64,000 nt of DNA from the NCBI RefSeq assembly GCF_019393635.1, contig NC_057864.1:494467216-494531215 (forward strand). Reading direction: 5' to 3'. The translations under genes and the position numbers were made by a program. Shown here piece after piece: positions 1 through 10,339 of the stretch. Under the pieces are notes generated by a model that worked only from the letters and a program-made list of their open reading frames with translations, was not told the origin of the DNA and did no database searches. Numbering within the stretch: position 1 is the first letter of the stretch; each line of letters opens with the position of its first letter. This DNA is from Dromiciops gliroides (Eukaryota; Chordata; Mammalia; Microbiotheria; Microbiotheriidae).

Positions 1-608
1 CCCGGCACCGCGCCTACGCCCCAGGCTGGCCTCAGTTTCCCCATCTGTACAAGGCCACTCCCAGCTCAGAAGCGCCTCTTAGAATGGAGAAACCCCAGCC
101 CAGGACGCCCACCTGGCCCACGCCCCCTCCTCAACCCCGCCCCAAGCCCCGCCCGGAGCCTGGAGGGAGCGTCCCAAGACCAGCAGGCAGGCCGCCGACT
201 TCCGGCCCGGACTTCTGCGCTTCCGGGACCCTTCTAGCACGCCAGAGGGCCGGGCGACTCGCTAGTCAGGGTCCGAGCCCCGGAGGGCGAGGCGATTCGC
301 CAGACGGCGGAGCCCGGGCCCGCCTCCGCCCCGTGCCGATTGGCCGGGAGGCCGGGGGCGGAGCCTGAGAAAGAGCGGCGGATTCAAGATGGCGGCGGCC
401 GGGAGGTAGCGGAGTCCCGGCGAGACCGCGGGAAAGGCGCGGCCCCGGCAGGTATGGCGGGCCGCAGGGCCGCCGGGCTCTGACCCGGGCCGCGCCTTCC
501 CGCTCTCCCGGAGCCGCGGCTTTCTCTCCCCTTCCCGGTTCCCCATGGCCTCCCGCTTCCGAACTTGGCGCGCGCGGAGTCCTCCGCGGAGGTCGGGGCC
601 GGCCCTAC
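1..608 (-). other. PCNT: PCNT intron 1 (5' part)
   Basis: Follows the GTAGGG donor at 608. It is GC rich and part of the CpG island at its right side. No exon recognised in it. Confidence 0.7.
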
Positions 609-1300
609 CTTTGCCCGGCCGGCTTCCACCTTGCGCCGCCGCTCGTCTTGCTCGCGGTCCTCCATGGTGTGGCGAGGGGGCGCGCGGGGCTGCGGGACGG
701 ACGCGACCCTCCGCTGCCGCCTCCTCAGCCGCCGTATTGACACAGCGGCCCCGCCCCCTTCGGGCCCCGCCCCCGTAGCTGAGCGGGAGTGAGGGGCTGG
801 GACGCGGCGTGGTCCCGCCCCTGCCTTCGCCGCGCCCTCGGAGCTCTGGCGGCGTTTTCCCCTCTCACGCTGTCCCGCCCACGCCCATCGGCGTGCTCCT
901 GCAGATGGATGGCTCTGCTGACCAACGAGTGAACGGCGTCTGTTTGCCCTGCCAATCACGGGCTTGAGGCGGGTCGCTCTTCTCACGGAAGCCCGACCCC
1001 ACCCAGCCAACCGCCCGGGTAGAGCTCTGATTGACAGGCGCGCTTGCCGCTCCCTCCTTCCTTTTTCCGCGCAGCCCAGGCTCCGCCCACCTTAGATAAT
1101 CAGCCAGTGATCTACAGACGTCGACCGAGCCGAACGCTCCGTTTGGCCAATTTCAAAGGGCCCGCCTTGAGCCGCTAGACGCGTTGTCCAATCAGAGGCG
1201 CGGGCGGGAAAGGGACGGAAGCGGCGGCTGGAAGGGCCGTTGAAGGGCCCGAAGCCCGGGAACTTCAGGACGGGACGTGGCTGGGGGCAGGATAAAGGCA
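130..1300. promoter_or_regulatory. CpG-island bidirectional promoter of PCNT (minus) and, presumably, C21orf58 (plus)
   Basis: GC- and CpG-dense stretch around the PCNT start codon at 665. CCAAT or inverted CCAAT boxes are visible at 338-343 (inverted), 952-956, 1029-1034 (inverted, partial), 1147-1151 and 1188-1192, with an E2F-like gggcgggaaa at 1202-1211, and ETS-like ttccgg cores near 200 and 231. In human the two genes are head to head a few hundred bases apart, so a shared promoter is expected. The first exon of C21orf58 was not identified; it should be non-coding. A YY1-like AAGATGGCGGC at 387-397 lies inside PCNT intron 1. Confidence 0.75.
609..665 (-). CDS. PCNT: PCNT coding exon 1 (pericentrin N terminus, first 19 residues)
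   Basis: Pericentrin is a giant coiled-coil scaffold of the pericentriolar material that anchors gamma-tubulin complexes at the centrosome. Only its first coding exon is here. Reading the minus strand from 665, the frame gives MEDREQDERRRKVEAGRAK and then a GTAGGG donor at 608. The human protein begins with MEVEQEQRRRKVEAGRTK, so the RRRKVEAGR core and the exon end match. The start sits in a strong context (CACACCATGG). The frame stays open upstream to about 1010, but this is GC-driven and human pericentrin starts at the same Met. Intron 1 occupies 1-608 and the remaining exons lie off the left edge. The neighbour to the right is C21orf58 in the opposite direction, as in human. Confidence 0.88.
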
Positions 1301-1424
1301 GTCATTAACCCTACTCCCACTCCCCAGCCCGGGAGACCAGGGGGGGCAAACTGAGGCTCCGGGGAAGGTTAAGTGACTGTGCCAAAGCCAACCCCCACCT
1401 TTTACAGAAAGGGAAACTGAGAGG

Positions 1425-1543
1425 GGGCAGCTAGGTGGCGCCGTGGATAAGCACCGCCTCTGGATTCAGGAGGACCTGAGTTCAAATGTGGCATCAAGAC
1501 ACTAGTCACTTAACCCTCATTGCCCCGCCCCCCAAAAAAAGAA
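1425..1543 (+). mobile_element. Short marsupial SINE
   Basis: Starts with the tRNA-derived head ggcagctaggtggcg and ends in an A-rich tail after 'cattgcc'. Flanked by the 12-base duplication agaaagggaaac at 1406-1417 and 1544-1555. Internally shortened compared with other copies in the window. Confidence 0.85.
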
Positions 1544-1555
1544 AGAAAGGGAAAC

Positions 1556-2850
1556 AGGCCACAAAGGAACTAAGCCTCAGAGGCCCAGGGGGTCCGAGTG
1601 ACTGGGTCGAGCCCACAGGTTAAAGGCGCAGAGCGGGGCCCTCTGGGGGCACCTCCCCATAAGTGGAGGCCCCTTGTCTCTCTGGAGGCGGCGCCCCCAG
1701 CCCCACCCCCTCTCCAGGGGCTCTGAGGGGAGTGCAGCGGGACCCCCAGAACACCCCCCCCAGGGGAGGGGCGGGTGGGGGCTGCAGGGCCCGCGGAAAC
1801 CTCGTTCTCTAACCCTAGACGTGAGCCCCTTTAACCCTTGACCCCGTCACTTCCCCCCACCAGGCCCTCCAGCTCCTCGGCTGGGTCTTCTCCCAGCCCT
1901 CTGGCAGGGTATGACCGGAGGCTGGGGTGGGGTGGGGTCTCCTCGGAGTTCATGGCTCCTCCCCCTTCCCCAGCCACCCCATGGCCCGCTCAGGGCCATC
2001 CCACCATCTCCCCAAGGTTCTCTGGCTCTGCAGAGCAGGACCTTCCAGACCCTCGGGCGCCCCACAGCTTCCTCCTGGTGCCTCGCGCCCCTTCTCCCCG
2101 ACTCCGTTCTGGCCCTGCAGAGGGTGGAGGAGACTAACCGTACCCCCCCCCCCCCGAGCCTCAGTGGCCCCCGACCCCCACTGGCACCTTCGGACCCCGT
2201 GACTGCCCCCTCTGTCCCTCAGCTTCAGGGCTTGGCACTGGCCCCGGGCACTTAGAATGCTTGGCCTGTCCTACCCACCTGCCTGCCCTGCCACCGCTGC
2301 CAGGGGCCCAGATGTTGGCAGGGACATGGAAACCGCTTGATAGATACTTGTTAATTTGCAAACGCACTTGATGGAGGGCCAGTCCCTCCCGTCTCTGGGC
2401 CTCACGTGGAAAGGACCATCAGCCTCAGGGGCTTGTGAAGAGAACATGCTTTAGCCCTATGTGCCAGGCATTGTGCCAAGCAGTAGATATCATTTAATGA
2501 GCAGAATGCGAGCAGGAGGGATGTCCATTTTGTGTGGGGGCTCTCTAGCACTTGTCAACACCACTGGGGCTGGAGCTCACAGGGTTCTAGACCTAGAGCA
2601 GGAGGGACCTGGAAGAGTCTTTGGCTGGATCTCGATTTGCCCTATTTTGGGGTTAATAGAGTCCAGTGCCCGTGAAGGGAGATAGCCAAGGTAACATCCA
2701 TAGTAAATGCCAGAGGAAGAAGGGCTTTACTCTGTATTTGTCTAATTAGTGGTCAGAGCGGTTTCTTCCTCTGTGGCTTTGAGAACTTCAATTAACAGCC
2801 AGGGGAGGAGGTAGAGGAGGGAAGGAGGGATTGATCTCCTGCAAGAATTA
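1556..2850. other. Unassigned sequence, probable C21orf58 5' intron or upstream flank
   Basis: GC rich and C-run rich. Several open frames are present but none resembles a known protein. Nothing further recognised. Confidence 0.4.
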
Positions 2851-2854
2851 TTAT

Positions 2855-3806
2855 TATTATTATAAATTTGAAGCACTTCGCTGTGTGGCTCTGAAATGAG
2901 CCCTTTATCAGGGAAACCTACTGAACACTTGATTCAGAAGGTTGTTTGCCCACTTACCTAGCTTGCTTTTCATTTTAGCTGAACAAGTCCTCAAAATTGT
3001 TCAGTTTATCCTCTGTGATCCTCTCTGGAGGATTTATCTGGTCTTGAATTCTTCTCCTCCAATAAATCAAGCATATAAATGCTTCCATGCTCCTCTCATG
3101 TGTTTATGATGCTGTCTTGATGTCTGTCACTTACACATTTGGGACTTGTCTTGGGCTAGAGGGGGGGGGTCAAACTCAAATAGAAGTGAGGACCACTGAA
3201 CAGCTTGCATGTGGACAATTTTTAAATGTGACATTATCTATGTTTTAATGGGTTTTGGGGTTTTGGGGTTCTTTTTTTGGTGAGGCAATTGAGGTTAAGT
3301 GACTTGCCCAGGGTCACACAGCTAGTGTCAAGTGTCTGAGGCCAGATTTGAACTCAGGTCCTCCTGAATCCAAGGCCATGTGGTTTTTTTTTTGGTTGTT
3401 TTTTTGATTTTTTTTTGGTGAGGCAATTGGGGTTAAGTGACTTGCCCAGGGTCACACAGCTAGTAAGTGTTAAGTGTCTGAGGCCAGATTTGAACTCAGG
3501 TACTCCTGAATCCAGGGCCGGTGCTCTATCCACTGCGCCACCTAGCTGCCCCCCAAGGCCATGTTTTAATGTATTTTTATTTATTTTGTTGAGTATCTCC
3601 CTGTTATATTTTAGTCTGGTCTGGGCCACACCTCTGGTCTAGACCTCATTTTTGCTGGGCTTCTGTCCACTTTGCCCAATAGTTTTTGTTGAATCGTAAG
3701 TTCCTAGCCGAGGAACCAAGACCTTTGGGTTTATCAAATACTAGCCTAATGTCTCATTTACTTTTACATTTTGTATATTTATGCTGTTCCACTGATCAAA
3801 CTCTAT
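2855..3806 (-). mobile_element. L1 fragment, interrupted by two SINEs
   Basis: The right part (about 3640-3806), read on the minus strand, resembles the L1 ORF2 segment also present at about 41270-41380 ('tttgggtttatcaaa' is shared). The left part (2855-3130) has the 'ctttatca' L1-like context. SINEs occupy about 3270-3553. Degenerate and truncated. Confidence 0.6.
3271..3564 (-). mobile_element. Two nested short SINEs
   Basis: An older minus-strand copy (3271 to about 3381) is cut by a younger full copy (about 3382-3552). The younger one is bounded by the duplication ccaaggccatgt at 3370-3381 and 3553-3564, and that target lies inside the older copy. Confidence 0.85.
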
Positions 3807-3807
3807 T

Positions 3808-4046
3808 TCTTCTTGTTGTTCAGTTATTTCAGTCATGTCCAACTCTTTGTGACCTCATTTGGGGTTTTCTTGGCAAAGATACAGAAATGCTTTGTCATTT
3901 CCTTCTCATTTTACAGATAAAGAAACTGAGGCAAACAGGCTGAAGTGACTTGCTCAAGGTCACCCAGATAGGAAGTATCTGAGGCTAGGGTCTTTCTGAC
4001 TCCAGACCTAGGGCTCTAGCCACTGTGCCACTGTGCCACCTCACTG
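3808..4046 (-). mobile_element. Long marsupial SINE (tail with TTGTTGTTCAGT)
   Basis: Reads on the minus strand from the tRNA-like head near 4046 through the conserved 'gtcacttcagcctg' and 'ccccaaatgaggtc' region to a 3' end complementary to ttgttgttcagttatt. It is the longer relative of the short SINE and is more diverged. Confidence 0.75.
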
Positions 4047-4049
4047 CCC

Positions 4050-5219
4050 ACATCACATTCTCTGGGACATGGTCTCCACCACGCACCAGGAGGAAGCGAG
4101 CCTTCACATGGCCTCCTGAAGCCGGCTCTTTTACTCTCCCCTGTTCTGCCCTGCCTTCAAGGGAGGCTGTTCTACGAGAGAGTGTCACTGTTCACTAGCT
4201 CAGACAGGAAACTGTTGGGGGGGGGGGCTTTACCTCCCTCCCCACCCCCCCCACCCCCCATGTAAGATCCTAGGGGAAATCAGGCAACGCCCAAGGTCGA
4301 CCTGGTTGAGCTTTGTGATGGTGAATAGGGAGAACCTGTAAGCTCAAGGAACTTCAGGCAGATCTACATGTGTCCCTGCCGTTTGCCCCCTGCTTCCCCA
4401 GGGATCCCCCCAGGCAATGCCAGAGCTGCTTAGTGCTGCCTGGGGCGTCTGGCCCTGGAGCAGGGGGTTTTCACCTGGGGGACCCTGAGCCGCCTTTTCA
4501 TTTTTATATAATCGGTTTCTCTGGAGATCCAGTGTGACTTAAGAAGGGTCCATAGGCTTCTAGAAGCCTTACCTCAGGGGGAAGATTTGTGTACAGGACA
4601 CAGACGATGTTAAGAATTCCTGCTCTAGAGAAAACATCAGTTGTTCATGGAAGGGGAAAACAGCCCTCTCTGATCCCAGCAGAGAGCCCCAGTTCTCTCC
4701 ACCCTTGGTCCCAGCCTCTCACTTCCTCTTCCGTGCCCCATCACCAGACACTGGAGTTGCTTCTCTGCTCTCTAGGGGTCTCTCCTCTGTGTCCTGGCAT
4801 GCCTGTCCCCACTCCCCAACTAGAAGACCCACTTGATGGGTCCTTCCTTGGGCAATATCCCCCACCTAATGCCCGTTATTCTTTGTGACCTATCATTGGC
4901 GATTCCATCTAAATATATCCAACTCTCCTCTGCCCTATAGCATTAAAATAAAACTAATTGGAGTGGAGGTGAGCAGTCTTCCCAACTCCCTGGCACTGGG
5001 GGATCAGGGCCCCGCCCCCCCCCGCCCCTTCGCAGGTATTCCTAACCTCAGGGTTCTCGGGATAGGAGCTCTGTTAGTGTCACTCACAAGTCACCATTGG
5101 GTACCTTCCTCAACGTCAGTGAACCCGCTGGCTTCAGTTACCTTGTATAAAATGTACAGCAAGAACAGTAGCTCTCAAACCATCCCCTGGAGGTGGGGGG
5201 AAGACACACGCGCACGCGC

Positions 5220-5256
<37 letters not shown>

Positions 5257-6180
5257 GGGGAGGGTGGGCTGGAGCTCCAAGGGCAGAGTGCTTGGGGATC
5301 TGTGCATCTGAGGCCTACTTGTGGCCTGTCCTCCTTTGGGAGGCCCTCATGAAGTTCTCCTTGGCTCCAGTTCACAGCTGGCATTGCTGGCGGGTCCCTC
5401 CCCTTTAAAATGGATGCCAGCGCTCTGGGTGGTTGCCCTTCGTATAACCAGACCTCTGTCCAAAGTGCATTTTGGGTGATGCTGTAAGCCTGGGCACTCT
5501 CTTCTCCAGCCTCAGAGAGGGCTGTGGGGCTAGACTCCTAGCTCTCTGCCCCCATCAAAGATCCCTCTGGTCGAAGGCATTGAGAAGGAATGTCATTTTC
5601 CTGGTCACTCAGAAGGGTAAAGGTGGCCCTTAACTCCCCCTCACTGCCCCTATGCTGGTTACACAAACATCAGTCAGTAAAGCCATCCGTTCACGCCCAG
5701 CACACGGCCATTGGGGAGGTTCCACAGATTTGGGAAGGACAAAAACCCCCCAAGAGTAAATGGGCTTTTTCAGCTAGTGGTGAGGGAGCTCAGCTCAAGC
5801 CAGGAAAGAAAGACTGTTCTCATGTCGAGGAGGTCTGTCCTAGCAGCCTCTGCACTCTCGAGCTAGTCTAGAAACCACACGGGGTGGCTTTCTGTGCCCG
5901 TCTGCTGTCTCAGTCTTCTCCCCCTCCCGGAGTATCCTTTGAATCTCTAGCACTAACTCAGCCACTGCCTGAGCAGGTGTTCCTGGCTGGGCTCCACCTT
6001 CTCTCCACCAACCAGGAGTCCTGGAAAGGCCAAGGCTTGGATGCAAGCCCAGTTAGCAGCTCAGTGCCTGGCACCTAGTCGGTGCTTAATAAGGACCCTT
6101 TACCTGACTCACCAGACTTGAGGGATGATGGCATCAGGTGCTGTGTCACCAGCAAGCTGCCAACAGAGGAGTCACCACCT
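4050..6180. other. Unassigned sequence with a CA microsatellite
   Basis: No gene recognised. A (CA)n tract with CG interruptions lies at about 5205-5253. Open frames here have no recognisable product. Confidence 0.4.
5205..5253. repeat. (CA)n microsatellite with CG interruptions
   Basis: Simple alternating purine-pyrimidine repeat read directly, beginning with acacgcgcacgcgcacacgc and followed by pure CA units. Confidence 0.95.
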
Positions 6181-6185
6181 ACTGA

Positions 6186-7010
6186 TGTGGGCTGGAATTT
6201 GGGGTCAAATTGATCATGAGTCATCCCAAAAGAATGACTAAACTCAGGGACTCAGTTTCCCAAGTTTTATTGCAATACTGTGAGTGATCACAGGGAGAGA
6301 ACCAGAAAAGTGGAAAGGTATCTCTCAAATAGGGAAAGAAAAGATAGTTATGTTTATAGTATGGATAAATCGATTATCAGTCTCATTACAATAATCTCCA
6401 CCTTAGGGAGGTGCCCGGGAGGGCCTGTCCTAATCTGGAGTTCCTGGGGTCCTAAACCAACCCCCGAGGCAGGCACCTTTTTCTGTGGAGGTGTGTTTTG
6501 GGGGGTTTACATGTCTTAAGGTGAATCTGGAGACAAATTTGGCCTTTTCTGCGCATGTCTCTTTGTGATTCCCATGCTTAGGTTCAAAACATCTTTTTTC
6601 ATTTATTTGGAGTCTGAATTTCTATAGCCTGGCATTTTATCATTGTTATGGTCTAGGTCTTCATGGCCTGTCTCCCTATGTTCCCTTTATGGGCACTGAT
6701 TTCTGTGGGTCAGAGAACCTAGCATCCTGACTTGTAAGTTATCCATTAACTGGGCCTGAATCCCTTTCAGGGCTCATATCTGAATTAAATCTTGGGTCTT
6801 GGGTTTTTCTGTTAACCCCTTTTTGCCTCCTACATCACTACCACGGGCTTCTTTACAAAATCAATATTAGTTGAGCTTGGTTTCTATAAGAAGCATTGGT
6901 AATGATGTTTGTGGTTTTATTGCTGCCCTCTGTTTTGATATCTCATCCTTTCTAAAGATACCTCTTCTCACCGTCTCTCCCTACCTGGTGGGGATCCTTC
7001 CCCTGCAACA
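6186..7010 (-). mobile_element. Probable solo LTR (fossil endogenous retrovirus remnant)
   Basis: On the minus strand it begins with TGTTGCAGGGG and ends with CCAGCCCACA, the TG...CA form of an LTR. A polyadenylation signal AATAAA (complement of tttatt at 6266-6271) lies near the 3' end. No internal retroviral genes adjoin it, so a solo LTR is inferred; family not decided. Clear duplication of flanks was not seen. Moderately old. Confidence 0.55.
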
Positions 7011-7029
7011 AAGATTTTAAAAAACAGCA

Positions 7030-7163
7030 GACCTGGAGTCAGGAGTACCTGAGTTCAAATCCAGCCTCAGACACTTAAACACTTACTAGCTGTGTGACCC
7101 TGGGCAAGTCACTTAACCCCAATTGCCTCACTAAAAAAAAAAAAAAAAAAACACAAAAAAACC
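7030..7163 (+). mobile_element. 5'-truncated short SINE
   Basis: Begins within the 'cctggagtcagg' segment, just after the LTR, and ends in a long A run after 'attgcctcact'. Confidence 0.8.
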
Positions 7164-8202
7164 CAGCAGAAAAACCAGCTGACTTGTGGACCTCATCTCA
7201 GCACCTAGAGTCCCCCACCTCTCCTGGGACAGGAGGGAGGCACCTTTTCTAATCATATCTTGAGGTCAAACCATTTTATTGCTAGGAGAGACTAGTTGAA
7301 CTGCTCACAGAAGGAAAGCTAAGTGGATGAAGGGGACCTGGAGTCCAGACTGGACCTCTGGCTGAATGACCAGAGCTGAGTAGGAAGGGGATAGCATGCA
7401 CTCGCCTGCCTTTTGGGAAGTGTCAGGCACCCTCAGCAAGCCATCCCACGCTCCTTCTTGCCCCAGACCTCATATTTAACAGATGTTCTCTTTGTCCTTT
7501 GTCTTCCTCTGGTGATGCCAAATGCCAGCGTCACAGACCCTCGCAATCTTCAGAAAATCAAAATTTGGATGGCCCAGTGGGCAACAAGGACTTATAGATG
7601 GAGGGCTTCTGCTGGATTCAATAGATTTCAGCCAGGATCCGTGTGTCATGGTCAAAGGAAGCGAACTGGTCACATATGTAGTGAGTGGAGGGTATACCGA
7701 CCAGACAGGAAGCTTGAGGGCTGGCCCTGAGAGAGGCTTCCAGAATGTGCAGCGAGTCTGGAGGACTAATGAACAAGAACCTCAGCTGGGCTACAGTCAG
7801 CACTGAACTCTCAGATCCGCTGCTGGGGCTGCCAGGGGCTGGGGGCCTGAGCCCTCTTCCTCTCAGCTCCGCACCCAGGGCTACAGATGGGGCAGTCGAG
7901 GGGGCAGGCTCTTTTTCTTGTGGGCCTTTGTTCTTTCTCTGTACATCTCCACCCCAGAGCCCTGGGGAAAGTTACTTAAAGCTGAGGCTCAGATTGAGGG
8001 CCTCCCAAAGACAGAGAGTAGGTTAATATTCAGTGTATGATCTAAGCCAGGCATAGGACAGCTTTGTTTCCTCTACACAAAAGAAATGCTCGACATACAA
8101 GACCCACAAACACACCTTGACAGAAAAACTTAAACAAACTGTGTTAATAACCACTCCCTTGATACTTTCTTGGGAGGATGATTCTGTAAAAGAAAATATG
8201 AA

Positions 8203-8430
8203 TACGAGGCCGTCATTCAGTTGTGTCTGACGCTTTGCGATGCTATTTGGGGTTTTTTTGGCAAAGATACTGGAGTGGTTGGCCATTTTCTTCTCCTGCT
8301 CATTTTACAGATGAGGAAACTGAGGCAAACAGGGTGAAGTGACCTGCCCAGGGTCACACAGCTGGGAAGTGTTTGAGGCTAGATTTGAACTCAGGCCCAG
8401 GCTCTATACACTGCAGCAGCCCCTACCTGC
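8203..8430 (-). mobile_element. Long marsupial SINE
   Basis: Contains the characteristic blocks 'ggcaaagatactgga', 'cattttacagatgagg' and 'gggtcacacagctgg'; minus orientation. Confidence 0.75.
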
Positions 8431-8859
8431 CCTCTATTATATGACTACCATAGCCTGCCTTTTAAGCCCAAGTCTACCAGAAATAGTTTATCAAACATTA
8501 TTCTAGCTTAGAGAAAGAAATGTCCAGACTGGCATAGATGCCCCCATGGGCTTAGACATCTGCCTACCCCCAAAATACACTCAGAGCCCTGTCCTAACAA
8601 CAGTCACTACCCTAGGGACCTCTGCCCTCCTCTCCAGCCCGCCCCAGCAAGACCAAAGTCAGTCCTTCTGAAATGGGGAAGGGCTGGCCATCCATTGCTT
8701 CAGGGCATGAGGAAATCTGCCACTGCCCTTAGATGGGTTAATAATCACTTCAGGGGGTGGAGAAGGTGTAGATGCTCTGCTTCTAATATTGATTACCACC
8801 CTTAATCCATTTCCCTAAGGAAGCCTTCCTTCTGGACCCATTTCAGGGCTTTTGGTTAC

Positions 8860-9020
8860 TGTTGTTCAGTCTTTTTGGTTTCAATTGTTCTTGACCCCAT
8901 TTGGGGTGTTCTTGGCAGAGGCAGCTCATTTTACAGGCGAGGAAACTGAGGCAAACGAGGTGAAGTGACTTGCCCAGGTGTAAGTGTAGCAAGTGTCCAA
9001 GGCTGGATTAGAATTCAGAA
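8860..9020 (-). mobile_element. Truncated long marsupial SINE
   Basis: Starts with ttgttcagt, contains 'catttggggtgttcttggc' and 'cattttacaggcgagg'; the head end is missing. Confidence 0.65.
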
Positions 9021-9116
9021 AGATGAGCGAAGAAGACCCTGAGTCACCCTGGCCCCCTCCTCCTGGAAAGCTGCTTATTCTAAGGGAGAGTCAGAGAGGA
9101 CTAGTCATCCATTTTT

Positions 9117-9259
9117 TAAAAGGTTTTTTTGCGGGGCAATGAGGGTTAAGTGACTTGCCCAGGGTCACACAGCTAGTGTCAAGTGTCCGAGCCCAAATTT
9201 GAACTCAGGTCCTCCTGAATTCAGGGCCAATGCTTTATCCACTGTGCCACCTAGCATCT
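9117..9259 (-). mobile_element. Short marsupial SINE
   Basis: Minus orientation, poly-T side at the left. Flanked by the 16-base duplication ctagtcatccattttt at 9101-9116 and 9260-9275. Confidence 0.85.
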
Positions 9260-9970
9260 CTAGTCATCCATTTTTGAAGGTCCTCTCCTGGCTTAGTAAG
9301 CAATCCTATCTGATGCAGCTTTGATAAATGGCTTCTGCCCCGCCCCTCCAGTCATTGAGGGGTGGGAGTGGGAGTGGGAGGGGACCAGAAACCACTCTGG
9401 GTTTTCTGCTTCAGTCCTTCAGAGGTGGTCCCATGTCCCTCAGGTGTCCTGGGTGGCTCCGTGGGAGGCCCCCTGACGGGCCGGCACTGAACCCCATGCC
9501 AGGGTAGCTGAATCTGCTTCCACTGTTGTCCCAGGGAAGGCCTTTCTTCCCTGGTAGAGAATGTCTTTCCTCTTGCTATTAATAGGCTAGTGAAAGGAGG
9601 TCAGTGTGGACCAATTCTGAAACTAGATCTGAGATCCATTGCAGCGTCAGGATCCCTAAAATAAAGTACAGCAGAGGCCCCGGATGGGAGGCGGCCCAGG
9701 CCAGGGGGAGGAGAAGGATCTGTCCTGATGCCCCCCCAGGCAAGCTGCCTCTCCCTTCCTGGGGAGTGACTGCAGAGCCCCAGGTGTGGTGAGCCTGTGG
9801 GTCCTAATCTTGTTCATCTAATACCTCACCAGAACCTGGGAAGTTCCTCCCACACAGGCCTTCCCTCCACTCTTATTTCCTGTTTATCCTGTGTCCTTGT
9901 CTGCCAGCAGGGACTTGTAAGCTCTTTGAAGGTAGGGCCTGTCTTTTGCCTCCTGCTGTATGCCCAGGGC

Positions 9971-10337
9971 TATAACGATCGGAATGACGCCACCTGCTGG
10001 AGACTTACTGCAGGAAAGCTCCACCATGCAGAGAACTCCTGCCTCTGAGGGCAGGACCATGCGGCTTTTCTTTGGCGTCAGGAAGTGCTTGTGGGAGGAA
10101 GAGGGGGCAAGGCTGGCTCTCTCGCTCTCTTGCCTGAGGACTCTGGTGGAGAGGGGAGCGAGAAATGCGCTCTCCCTTTAATAGATAGATGAATCTAGGC
10201 CTTTCTCTCTCTCTTTACCAAATTCTTATTCTCTTTAATAAATGCTTAAAAGTCTAACTCTTGCTAAAGCTTATAATTTATTGGCGACTACTCATTAGAT
10301 ATTTTAGACAGACTAGCTAGAATTTTAGCCCTTTACA
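9971..10337 (+). mobile_element. Probable solo LTR (fossil endogenous retrovirus remnant)
   Basis: Compact element with an AATAAA signal at 10237-10242 followed by a U5-like tail ending near 'ccctttaca'. The layout (promoter-like region, polyA signal, short T-rich tail) is that of an LTR; I also recall similar marsupial LTRs. No internal genes adjoin it. Edges are approximate. Confidence 0.5.
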
Positions 10338-10339
10338 GT

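Noticed and set aside
384-1010. 208-residue minus-strand ORF extending PCNT upstream of its ATG
   Set aside because: Stop-poor because of GC content. Human pericentrin starts at the matching Met at 665, which has a strong initiation context, and the downstream end crosses the exon 1 donor.
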